NCBI RefSeq assembly: GCF_009768975.1
Contig: NZ_CP035733.1
Location: 1,860,001-1,924,000 of the forward strand
Reading direction: 5' to 3'
Length of the DNA stretch: 64,000 bases
Source of the DNA: Sphingorhabdus lacus
Lineage (GTDB): Bacteria; Pseudomonadota; Alphaproteobacteria; Sphingomonadales; Sphingomonadaceae
Part shown: piece after piece, positions 52,930 to 60,971 of the stretch
Numbering within the stretch: the first letter of the stretch is position 1
Layout: each line of letters starts with the position of its first letter
The notes under the pieces: generated by a model
The model's database searches: none
What the model was told of the DNA's origin: nothing
The model's input: the letters and a program-made list of their open reading frames with translations, nothing else
Translations under genes and position numbers: made by a program

Positions 52930-54273
52930 TTGCAACCATCATCATCAGGCTCTTCCGGGTCGGAGATATCGGCGTGGTTCGGCGTAGCCGTTCTCATGTT
53001 TATTTCCGTAGTTGCGATCCTCGACAGGCAGATTCTGAACCTGCTTGTAGACCCGATAAGAACCGAACTCGCTCTCACCGATATCCAGATTGGAGTCCTG
53101 CAGGGGCCAGCTTTCATGGTATTCTATACGCTGTTCGGCTTCCCATTGGGCTGGATGGTGGATCGAATGCATCGTCTCCGGCTGCTCGCTGCTGGCATTG
53201 CCCTCTGGACTGCAGGAACGATCGCCTGCGGTCTTGCAGACAGTTATGAAGCTTTGATTGTCGCGCGGGCTGTGGTGGGGATGGGCGAGGCTGTGGCGAG
53301 CCCGGCTTCAATTTCACTTATCGCCGACTATTTTCGCCCCGAGAGACGGGCAGTAGCAACCAGCGTTTACGGAACCGCCGCCATGTTTGGAACTGGCCTG
53401 GCTCTGGTTGGCGGGGGTCTGCTGCTATCCCTCTCCGAAATCATAGGACCGCTCCAGATCGCCAGCCTGCCACCCATAGAGGGCTGGCGGTTTGCCTTTG
53501 TTGCATGTGGCCTGCCCGGCATTCTTGGCGTTTTGCTGGCTCTGTCGGCGCGTGAGCCGCCGCGCCGCCTTGAAACCTATGCCCTTGATGGCAAGGCAGG
53601 GTTGGCAAATTTCCTTTTCTCAGCCCGCAAGTGGATCCTGTCTCACTTTTCGGCAGTCTGCCTTGTGGCCATCATGTCATTTGCCTTCATGAACTGGCTG
53701 CCCTCCTACCTGATCAGGGGATATGGCTGGCAGCCTGCCAATGTGGGGCTCCTCACAGGCATCCAGTTTTTGCTCCTGGGTCCGTTGGGCATCCTTGCCG
53801 GGGGCTTCATCGTGCGCCGGATGCAGCAGAAGGGCGTTTCGGATGCGGCAGCTCGCGTCCTGCGACTTGGTGCAATCCTGATCGCCTTGTCGCTTGCCAG
53901 CATGGCAGCCCCTTGGTCCAGTAATACTGTGCTGCTGCCCTTGAGCCTAGCCGTACTCTTCGTTTCCATGCTTCCGACCATATCGCTGCTCGCGATCCAG
54001 CAAGCGACACCAGGTGAATTGCGAGGCCGGATGGCGGCCATCTATTTCATTACGACGAACCTTGTCGGCTACTCTCTTGGACCAATTATAACGGCCGCGT
54101 TGAATGAGCGATTGTTCACCCAAAGTGGGCAGCTGGGCTATTCGCTCGGGCTGGTCGGAATAGTTCTGGGGCCCTTGGCTGCCCTACTGTTTTCGCTGTC
54201 CCTGACACACTTCAGGAAAATCGTTGAGCCAAACCGCGACGAAGGTTTGCATCGAAGGGCAACTTCCGAATGA
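52930..54273 (+). CDS. MFS transporter, spinster-like
   Basis: The 447-residue, 12-segment permease has the MFS loop motif GWMVDRMHRLRLL and the AILDRQILNLLVDPIR opening common in sphingomonad permeases for organic acids. TTG 52930 follows AGGAGAGG. It is the likely inner-membrane importer or exporter partner of the TonB receptor. Confidence 0.85.
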   Translation: MQPSSSGSSGSEISAWFGVAVLMFISVVAILDRQILNLLVDPIRTELALTDIQIGVLQGPAFMVFYTLFGFPLGWMVDRMHRLRLLAAGIALWTAGTIACGLADSYEALIVARAVVGMGEAVASPASISLIADYFRPERRAVATSVYGTAAMFGTGLALVGGGLLLSLSEIIGPLQIASLPPIEGWRFAFVACGLPGILGVLLALSAREPPRRLETYALDGKAGLANFLFSARKWILSHFSAVCLVAIMSFAFMNWLPSYLIRGYGWQPANVGLLTGIQFLLLGPLGILAGGFIVRRMQQKGVSDAAARVLRLGAILIALSLASMAAPWSSNTVLLPLSLAVLFVSMLPTISLLAIQQATPGELRGRMAAIYFITTNLVGYSLGPIITAALNERLFTQSGQLGYSLGLVGIVLGPLAALLFSLSLTHFRKIVEPNRDEGLHRRATSE

Positions 54274-54366
54274 AGTCAGCAACATGCCATATTTGCTTTG
54301 ATGTTTCCGCAAGACCGAACACGGTTCTCGGCTCGCATTAAGCAGCATTCACGAAAAGGAGCTTGG

Positions 54367-56196
54367 ATGATGCGTTTCATAGTTAGTTCGATAGCTGCCG
54401 CAATCGCTTTCGTTGGACCGGCTTCTGCCGAATTGCCGCGCCATCCTGATGCTCCAGCCCGCGAAAGTCAGATTGGCGAAGGTGCGCAGAGTGTCTCGAT
54501 ACCTCTCAATGATGGGACTACTCTTGCAGCCGACCTCTACTTGCCTGACAGCGCAGGGCCGCATCCCGTCATTCTTGAAGTAACGCCTTACGGACGGCGC
54601 AGCACCTTCAGTTTTTCGGGTGAACACGCTTTTTGGACAGGGCATGGTTACGCGTTTATGGTGGTTGATGCCCGCGGCACCGGGGCTAGCGGAGGAACGC
54701 ACACTTTTATGGCAGATGCCCGGCATGACGGGCCTCAGATCGTCGAATGGGTTGCGGGCCAGCCCTGGTCGAGCGGGAAAGTCGGTATGCGCGGCAGTTC
54801 CTACAGTGGCACATACCCAATCCAGACCGCAATTGGCAGGCCCCGGGGGCTTGCCTGCATTAGCCCCAATGCAAACTTCCAGAGTGGATTTGACGGCCCC
54901 CCTTTCCTTGGCGGCGCCTTCATGCAAGGCTGGGCATTGGGCTGGACGCTGCGCGTAACTCCTGCCCATGCGGGCAAAGCTGGTCCAGTGGACTATGACA
55001 AGCTACTCTCGCATCGCCCCCTCCTGACGGCTGACCTTGCGGCCCACGGCGTCGAAGTCCCGGTCTACCGTCAGTTTCTCGAACACCAGACTTCAGACAA
55101 CATGTGGGCCGACGTTCATCTCAGTCTCGAAGATTACCGCCGCATCAATGTACCGGCGCTAACTTTCACTGGCTGGTACGACACAACATTGCCAGGCAGC
55201 ATTGCTAATTATCGAGCGATGCGCGGACTTGCGGCATCTTCAGATGACCAATGGATCATCGTCGGCCCTTGGGACCATTCCGGAGCGTCAGAAGGCGGCT
55301 ATTCCCGTGACACCGGGCAGCCAATCGACAGGATCGGCGCACTTGCAGTCGAATCCAGGGGCCACAAGCCCGGCCAGCGGATGGCCCGGGAATTCTTCGA
55401 CTGGTGTTTAAAGGGAACAGCGAGCCGTCCAGCCTGGCCGTCCGCTCAGATGTTCGTTCCGGGCCAGAACCGTTGGATCGAGACGGAGCGCCTTCCCAGT
55501 CCCCTTGTGAAGTCCAGAAAATTGTTTCTCGGCGGATCGGGGCGAGCCAATGCAATCTCCAGTCAGGGCCTCCTTGAGGCCGCTCCAAGCCAAAACGCGC
55601 TCGACGAGTACACACACGATCCCGCAAACCCCGTTCGCAGTGACCTTCCGGCGAATGGCCACAGGGCCATAGCTGGGGGTTTAATCGGGCCGGTTGACAT
55701 CTCTCACCAACTGGCGCGCACCGACGTTCTTACATACGCTACACCGCCGCTCAAGACTCCTCTCACTCTTCTCGGAAACGCGAGGCTTTCGATCTATGTC
55801 CGGGCTGACGTGCCGGACTTCGACATGGTTGCTTTGCTTGAGGATGTAGCACCCGATGGTGCTGCCATTCGTCTTGATTCCGGATGGGCCGGCGTTCTAC
55901 GCGCCCGCTATCGTGGCGGTTCTGGTCGTCTTGCGCTCTTGAAGCCAGGCGAAACCGTGAAGCTCGAAGTTAATCTGGGCGAGAAGGGGCATACGCTGCG
56001 CGTCGGCCATCGCTTGCGTTTATCCGTCTTCAGCAGCGCCTACCCGTTTATCAGCGTCAATCCAGGCACCGGCAACGATATCGCCACCGACAACGCATCC
56101 CCCCGTTCGGCTCGAATAACGATCCTGCGGGGTTCTTCGTATCCGTCGGCGCTGAGCTTGGAGGTTCTTGAACCAAGGGCGCAACCATCCAAATGA
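54367..56196 (+). CDS. Exported CocE/NonD-type serine hydrolase
   Basis: The 609-residue hydrolase has a signal peptide (RFIVSSIAAAIAFVGPASA, cut near residue 21). The nucleophile Ser is in MRGSSYSGTYP, Asp in TGWYDTTLPG and His in VGPWDHSGASEG, and a C-terminal beta domain follows. It has the same family and catalytic set as the protein at 39086 but is periplasmic. ATG 54367 follows AGGAG and gives a proper signal. It probably cleaves an ester or acyl amide of the substrate before transport through the inner membrane. Confidence 0.86.
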   Translation: MMRFIVSSIAAAIAFVGPASAELPRHPDAPARESQIGEGAQSVSIPLNDGTTLAADLYLPDSAGPHPVILEVTPYGRRSTFSFSGEHAFWTGHGYAFMVVDARGTGASGGTHTFMADARHDGPQIVEWVAGQPWSSGKVGMRGSSYSGTYPIQTAIGRPRGLACISPNANFQSGFDGPPFLGGAFMQGWALGWTLRVTPAHAGKAGPVDYDKLLSHRPLLTADLAAHGVEVPVYRQFLEHQTSDNMWADVHLSLEDYRRINVPALTFTGWYDTTLPGSIANYRAMRGLAASSDDQWIIVGPWDHSGASEGGYSRDTGQPIDRIGALAVESRGHKPGQRMAREFFDWCLKGTASRPAWPSAQMFVPGQNRWIETERLPSPLVKSRKLFLGGSGRANAISSQGLLEAAPSQNALDEYTHDPANPVRSDLPANGHRAIAGGLIGPVDISHQLARTDVLTYATPPLKTPLTLLGNARLSIYVRADVPDFDMVALLEDVAPDGAAIRLDSGWAGVLRARYRGGSGRLALLKPGETVKLEVNLGEKGHTLRVGHRLRLSVFSSAYPFISVNPGTGNDIATDNASPRSARITILRGSSYPSALSLEVLEPRAQPSK

Positions 56197-56216
56197 GCAC
56201 CTACTGGGACAGGTTA

Positions 56217-56254
56217 GGGGTTGGGCGAGCTGCTATCCTTGTTCGCCCAACCCC
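56217..56254. terminator. Bidirectional terminator between convergent genes
   Basis: A perfect 12-base stem GGGGTTGGGCGA / TCGCCCAACCCC with a 14-base loop lies between the convergent hydrolase and deiodinase-like genes. Confidence 0.7.
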
Positions 56255-56261
56255 GCTGGCA

Positions 56262-56936
56262 CTAGCGATAATCCGCAATCTCTTCGAAAGGCTTTTTGAC
56301 TTTGGCATGGACGGGAACCGTCGCGCCGTCGGCCGGATATCCACACACCAGCAGAAGATAGGGTTTTTCGGAAGCTGGACGACCGCACATATCATTCAAG
56401 AAGGTCATTGGCTTGGGAGTATGGGTCAGCGTCGCTACACCGGAATGGTGCAAGGCTGAGATCAAAAAGCCCATCGCAATCCCGACCGACTCCGGAACGT
56501 AGTAGTTCTGGCGCTCGATGCCCTTGCGAATGCCCCCCTTGCGTTGCCCGAAGATGGCAATGATCCAGGGAGCGGTCTCAAGGTATGGCTTCTGGTCATC
56601 AGTTCCAAGTGGCGTAAGCGCGTCGAGCCACTCCTCGCCTGCCTTGCCACTGTAGAATGTGCGCTCTTCCGCTTCTGCGCGTTCCCGCAGCTCTTTCTTC
56701 AGTTCCGCCGATCCGATGATGGAGAAGTACCAAGGTTGGTGATTGGCCCCGCTAGGGGCAGTACCGGCAGCCTTCACGGCGTACTCGATCACTTCGCGAG
56801 GTACCGGACGGTCGGAAAATTCCCTTACCGTATGGCGCTTCCGCATTTCCTCGTAAAACGCTTCCGCACGCTCGATCATCTCCGGATGAGGATAATCCAT
56901 CCGATCGGGAAGAGGTATCGAATCATGCTCTTTCAT
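56262..56936 (-). CDS. Iodotyrosine deiodinase-type nitroreductase (halotyrosine dehalogenase candidate)
   Basis: The 224-residue FMN protein aligns with human iodotyrosine deiodinase (IYD) more closely than with ordinary nitroreductases. It shows [17 protein letters not shown], then [13 protein letters not shown], the FMN segment [13 protein letters not shown], and [17 protein letters not shown] recognises the zwitterion of halotyrosine through human E157, Y161 and K182. Aligned by the shared Trp and the K-x-YL-x-TAP motif, E91, Y95 and K116 occupy these positions. The enzyme would reductively remove iodine, bromine or chlorine ortho to the tyrosine hydroxyl. ATG 56936 follows AAGGAG. Operator H lies upstream. 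A general nitroreductase is the alternative. Confidence 0.83.
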   Translation of the reverse strand: MKEHDSIPLPDRMDYPHPEMIERAEAFYEEMRKRHTVREFSDRPVPREVIEYAVKAAGTAPSGANHQPWYFSIIGSAELKKELRERAEAEERTFYSGKAGEEWLDALTPLGTDDQKPYLETAPWIIAIFGQRKGGIRKGIERQNYYVPESVGIAMGFLISALHHSGVATLTHTPKPMTFLNDMCGRPASEKPYLLLVCGYPADGATVPVHAKVKKPFEEIADYR

Positions 56937-56975
56937 TGCCCTAAACTCCTTGTCCAACAGCGACAGTTACATTTT

Positions 56976-56996
56976 TTGCCGACACTTTGTCGACAT
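56976..56996. promoter_or_regulatory. Operator H: two boxes at 11-bp period
   Basis: TTGCCGACAC (56976) and TTGTCGACAT (56987) lie 40 bases before the deiodinase-like gene, which puts it in the same regulon as the dehalogenase and peptidase genes. The remaining 209 bases up to the aminotransferase hold nothing that I recognise. Confidence 0.62.
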
Positions 56997-57205
56997 GATA
57001 GAATGGAAAGCCATTGAGTGCAATCATAGAAGTTCGGACTTTCGCAAGCATATGGTATTTCCAAAACTTTATAGACCAAGCATAGCTCCTCCGTTCTGGA
57101 TAAACTCTCGGATTTTTGGCTTGGGCTCGATACGACCAAGCTGAGGAAAAATTCCGCTTAAACCTGATTCAAACATGCCAGCGACAGGTCCAGGCTGGAC
57201 GCCTT

Positions 57206-58387
57206 TCAACTTAAGTATCCAGAGATCGATTGCACAAAATGAGGCATATTCGCCTCACTTAATCCCGCGATGTTGATGCGACCGTCCGGCGCCATGTAGA
57301 TCGCCCTTTCCTCCCGGAGCAACTGCACCGCATCTTTTGAGACGGGCAGCAGCGAAAAAAGCCCGCGTTGATTGGCGACCGCAGACAGTTGCGGCAGTGA
57401 ATTCGCAACAGCCTTTCGGAGCCCGTTTATCCTTTCCCGCATCGACGCCAGTTCCTCCTGCCAAACGGATCGAAGTTCGGGACTGGAAAGGATGATTCGG
57501 CATGTCGCCGCACCATGGTCCGGCGGCATGGACCACATAGCGCGCGCGGTTCCGAAAAGCTGCGAGCGCACAGCATCAGTTTCAGCGTGCGTTGTGGCCT
57601 TCACGAATAGGGATCCAACACGGTCCCGATACATGCCGAAGTTTTTGTCACAACTGTAGGCGACAATAGCTTCAGGCAAGTTCTCGACAAACATCCTCAC
57701 GGGTGCTGCATCAGCCTCAAGACCATCCCCAAGCCCATGATAGGCAAAATCAATGAGGGGAAGCAGGCCCTGTCGCTGACACAGCGCGAGTAATTCCGTC
57801 CATTCTGAACTACTGAAAGTCGCGCCAGAAGGATTGTGGCAGCATCCATGCAATAGGATGACGTCCCCTGACTTGGCAGACCCGAGGTCGGCCATCATGC
57901 CATCGAAATCAATCCGCAAAGTCGCCGGGTCGTAGAAACGATGGGAGCGGCTCTCAAGGCCTGCCGAAGCGATCAGGGGAAAATGGTTCACCCAAGTCGG
58001 GCTGCCAACCCAAACTACTGCATCCTTCGAGGCTTCTGCGAGCAACTCGAATGCAAGGCGGAGCGCGCCATTGCCCCCCGGGGTTTGCAAGCGGACTAGG
58101 AATGGCGAAGTCGCGAGATCATCGCCTAGCGCGAGACGTGCCGTCAGATCGACGAAGCCGGAATCACCAACCGGGCCTAGGTAGGACTTGCTATCCTGCT
58201 GCTCGACCAGAATACGTTCAGCCGCCTTGACGGCACCCAATACCGGCGTAAGACCCTGATCATCTCGGAAGATCCCCACACCAAGGTCGATCTTGTGCGG
58301 CCGGTGGTCCTCCTGAAACAGGCGGATAAGGCCGAGCAAGGCATCAGGCGTTTGTTGGGCTAGTGATCTGAACTGACTTTGATGCAT
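57206..58387 (-). CDS. Aromatic amino acid aminotransferase (TyrB/AspC class I)
   Basis: The 393-residue PLP enzyme converts tyrosine to 4-hydroxyphenylpyruvate. It has LGVGIFRDDQG, the SKSYLGPVGD segment, LLHGCCHNPSGAT with the Asn, DFAYHGLGDGL with the Asp and Tyr, and the PLP Lys in AYSCDKNFGMYRDRVG. The residue before the Lys is Asp where a Ser is usual. ATG 58387 follows GGAGA. It is last of the homogentisate operon, 105 bases after the isomerase. Confidence 0.88.
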   Translation of the reverse strand: MHQSQFRSLAQQTPDALLGLIRLFQEDHRPHKIDLGVGIFRDDQGLTPVLGAVKAAERILVEQQDSKSYLGPVGDSGFVDLTARLALGDDLATSPFLVRLQTPGGNGALRLAFELLAEASKDAVVWVGSPTWVNHFPLIASAGLESRSHRFYDPATLRIDFDGMMADLGSAKSGDVILLHGCCHNPSGATFSSSEWTELLALCQRQGLLPLIDFAYHGLGDGLEADAAPVRMFVENLPEAIVAYSCDKNFGMYRDRVGSLFVKATTHAETDAVRSQLFGTARAMWSMPPDHGAATCRIILSSPELRSVWQEELASMRERINGLRKAVANSLPQLSAVANQRGLFSLLPVSKDAVQLLREERAIYMAPDGRINIAGLSEANMPHFVQSISGYLS

Positions 58388-58492
58388 AATTTTTCTCCAC
58401 GTTCGGCCGGTACTTTGCGCCATACCGTACGATCTTGGCCGGCTATGACCTGGTTTCTATGGTCAGGCTCTCATAGGGATTGGTGGCGGAAT

Positions 58493-59128
58493 TCAGCCCG
58501 ACCCGGCCTGCTGCTCAGGGGCCGCATCTGCAAAAGCCGCTATCGCCCTTGCATTCTTCGTTACCGCTTTAATGGCGGGAAAGGTCTCCAATGAGACTTC
58601 GAAGCGATCGGCAGAGTAAACTTGCGGGACGAGGCAGCAATCCACCAAGCCTACTGTGTCACCGAACGCGAACTGGCCGCCATGCTTCTCAATTAAAGCC
58701 TCGAGCGCCTCGAAGCCGCCTCGGATCCAGTGCGCGATCCAGTCGTTGACCGCCGCCTCATCGGCACCGAAATCGTTGCGCAAGGCATTGAGGACCCGAA
58801 GGTTGTTCAGCGGATGGATGTCGCAGCAGATGACCTGCGCCATGCCTCGCACGATAGCCCGACTTTCGGCATCTGAAGGCAAGAGCGGAACCTCCGGGTA
58901 TCTCTCCTCTAGCCATTCGATAATTGCCAGTGACTGGGTTAGGCAGGCACTGTTCATCTCTAGCGTAGGAACCAGTCCCTGCGGGTTTACCGCCAGGAAG
59001 GACGGGTAGCGCTGCGCGCCAGTGCGCAGGTCATGGCTAAGCGCTTCGTATGGTACGCCTTTGAGGTTCAGGGCGATGCGCACACGATAAGCCGCACCCG
59101 AGCGCCAGTAGTCGTGCAATCGGATCAT
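58493..59128 (-). CDS. maiA: Maleylacetoacetate isomerase (zeta GST)
   Basis: The 211-residue zeta-class GST has the LHDYWRSGAAYRVRIALNLK site, NPQGLVPTLEM, TQSLAIIEWLEE and CCDIHPLNNLRVLN. It isomerises maleylacetoacetate to fumarylacetoacetate in homogentisate breakdown. It overlaps the FAH stop by four bases. It is a paralogue of the gentisate-pathway isomerase at 6977. Confidence 0.9.
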   Translation of the reverse strand: MIRLHDYWRSGAAYRVRIALNLKGVPYEALSHDLRTGAQRYPSFLAVNPQGLVPTLEMNSACLTQSLAIIEWLEERYPEVPLLPSDAESRAIVRGMAQVICCDIHPLNNLRVLNALRNDFGADEAAVNDWIAHWIRGGFEALEALIEKHGGQFAFGDTVGLVDCCLVPQVYSADRFEVSLETFPAIKAVTKNARAIAAFADAAPEQQAGSG

Positions 59129-60423
59129 GTTCGGGCCGCTTCCACCACTCCGCTACACAAGCCGAAGCCGATCGAGCGGAAGCCGTCGCGCACCGCACGG
59201 GCAGACAGGATCAGCTCATCACCATCTTCGAGGAAGCTTCGTTCTTCGCCATCCGGTAAGGTCACAGGCGCCTTGCCCCCTTGGGACAGCTCCATGAGGC
59301 TACCCAGGCCCGACGGATCCGGAGTCGAAATCGTGCCTGTACCAAGCAGATCGCCGGGCATCAGGTTGCAGCCATTGGCCGTGTGGTGAGTTACCATCTG
59401 TGCAACCGTCCAGTACATTGATGTGGCAGGACCGGTCCCCAGCCGATGCGGCGGCATTCCCGCTTCACGCATTTTTCGTGTCGCGATCCAGGTCTCGAGC
59501 GTGAGCGCAAATGCGCCCTCGGCCTGATCAGTTGCATCGAAAAGATAGGGCAGCGGCGCTGGATCATCTTCGGGCCGGGCAGGTTGAGCTATGCGAAACG
59601 GTGCCAGGGCCTCTGCGGTGACTACCCAGGGCGAAACGCTGGTGAGGAAGTTCTTGGCCAGGAACGGGCCGAGCGGTTGATACTCCCATGCCTGCAGGTC
59701 GCGCGCCGACCAGTCGTTGAGCAAGCATAGGCCGCCAACGCGCGAGCCCGCCTTGCTGATCGGAACCGGCTCGCCCAGCGCGTTTTCTCCTGCGATCCAG
59801 ACTCCAAGTTCCAGCTCGTAGTCCAAACGGTAGGTCGGGCCGTAACCGGGCAAGTCAGAGTAAGACGGCTTGTGCTGCCCTTTCGGACGAATGACCGGAG
59901 TCCCCGAGAGGCGAATTGAAGATGCCCTGCCATGATAGCCGATCGGTACGTACTTGTAGTTTGGTAGCAGCGGATTGTCAGGCCGGAACTGCCTGCCGAT
60001 ATTGGTGGCATGATGAATGCCGACGTAGAAGTCGGTATAGTCGCCGACCGTGAACGGCAGGTGCATTGTACAATGCTGCGACGGATAAAGGTGCGGCAAC
60101 AAAGCCACTCGGCTCGTTCGATCCGTCAGGCTCGCAAACACCCCATGGCGAAGTTCCTGTCTCTCCGCGGAGGATAGTGCGAACAGCGCATTTAGCGTGC
60201 CCGTTTCCAGTGCTGGGCGAACGCTGTCAGGAAGGAGCCTGTCACGCGAAAGACCGGACAGATCAAGAATTGAGTCCCCGATAGCGGTTCCGACACGTCG
60301 CTGCCCATCACCAAGAGAGAAGATTCCAAGCGGTAGGTTCTGTACCGGGAAGTCGGGGTGCTCGTCAGCTCCATCTATCCAGCTGCTCGCCTCGCGATCA
60401 TGCGTATGATCGATATGGCTCAT
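59125..60423 (-). CDS. fahA: Fumarylacetoacetase
   Basis: The 432-residue enzyme cleaves fumarylacetoacetate to fumarate and acetoacetate. It has the N-terminal SH3-like domain (NLPLGIFSLGDGQRRVGTAI), the PFTVGDYTDFYVGIHHATNIG catalytic segment, RLDYELELGVWIAG for Ca/Mg, NDWSARDLQAWEYQPLGPFL and GTGTISTPDPSG. The length is that of the full eukaryote-like FAH. It is coupled by overlap to both neighbours. Confidence 0.95.
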   Translation of the reverse strand: MSHIDHTHDREASSWIDGADEHPDFPVQNLPLGIFSLGDGQRRVGTAIGDSILDLSGLSRDRLLPDSVRPALETGTLNALFALSSAERQELRHGVFASLTDRTSRVALLPHLYPSQHCTMHLPFTVGDYTDFYVGIHHATNIGRQFRPDNPLLPNYKYVPIGYHGRASSIRLSGTPVIRPKGQHKPSYSDLPGYGPTYRLDYELELGVWIAGENALGEPVPISKAGSRVGGLCLLNDWSARDLQAWEYQPLGPFLAKNFLTSVSPWVVTAEALAPFRIAQPARPEDDPAPLPYLFDATDQAEGAFALTLETWIATRKMREAGMPPHRLGTGPATSMYWTVAQMVTHHTANGCNLMPGDLLGTGTISTPDPSGLGSLMELSQGGKAPVTLPDGEERSFLEDGDELILSARAVRDGFRSIGFGLCSGVVEAART

Positions 60424-60971
60424 TCAGCGGGCTCCGTGTGCAGCCAAGCCGCATGACGCGGTGCTCGCTTCGTCCGGCTCCATTCTTCCAGCATAACCGG
60501 AGCGAGCTCACGCAGCTCCGCATATTGCTCCGGTGTGCCTATATTACAGGCCAATTCGAGCCTGTGTCCGTTGGGGTCGAAGAAGTAGATCGACTTGAAG
60601 ATCCCGTGGTATGTTGGGCCGAGCACCTCGATGCCCTGAGCTTCGACATGGGCCTTGGCTGCCAGTAGCGCGTCCAGATCAGCCACCTCGAATGCAAGAT
60701 GCTGAACCCAGGCAGGAGTATTCCGGTCGCGGTCCAATTCCGGCTGGTTGGGCAACTCGAAAAACGCCAGTACATTGCCGCCTCCCGCATCGAGGAAGAT
60801 ATGCATGTACGGATCGTCTTCACCAGTCGAGGGCACTTTGTCCTCCGCGAAAGCGGTGGTGTATTCCATGCCTAGGACGCGGCTGTACCACTCGACGGTT
60901 TCTTTCGCATCCTTGCAGCGATAGGCAACATGGTGGATGCGCTTCAGGCTGGGTGCCGAGGTCGTCATCAC
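60420..60971 (-). CDS. VOC-family protein in the homogentisate operon
   Basis: The 183-residue protein has two VOC modules with probable ligands His in [10 protein letters not shown], Glu in AFFELP, His in [10 protein letters not shown] and Glu in HRLELAC. It sits between HPPD and FAH, where homogentisate dioxygenase might be expected, and is coupled to both by four-base overlaps. It could be an accessory isomerase or an extradiol-type oxygenase. The sequence cannot decide between these. Confidence 0.75.
   Translation of the reverse strand: MMTTSAPSLKRIHHVAYRCKDAKETVEWYSRVLGMEYTTAFAEDKVPSTGEDDPYMHIFLDAGGGNVLAFFELPNQPELDRDRNTPAWVQHLAFEVADLDALLAAKAHVEAQGIEVLGPTYHGIFKSIYFFDPNGHRLELACNIGTPEQYAELRELAPVMLEEWSRTKRAPRHAAWLHTEPAE

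Noticed and set aside
54272-54292. Possible ninth copy of the 11-bp operator (AAGTCAGCAA) before the exported CocE gene
   Set aside because: The second box does not fit, and the gene is already downstream of operator G in the same direction.
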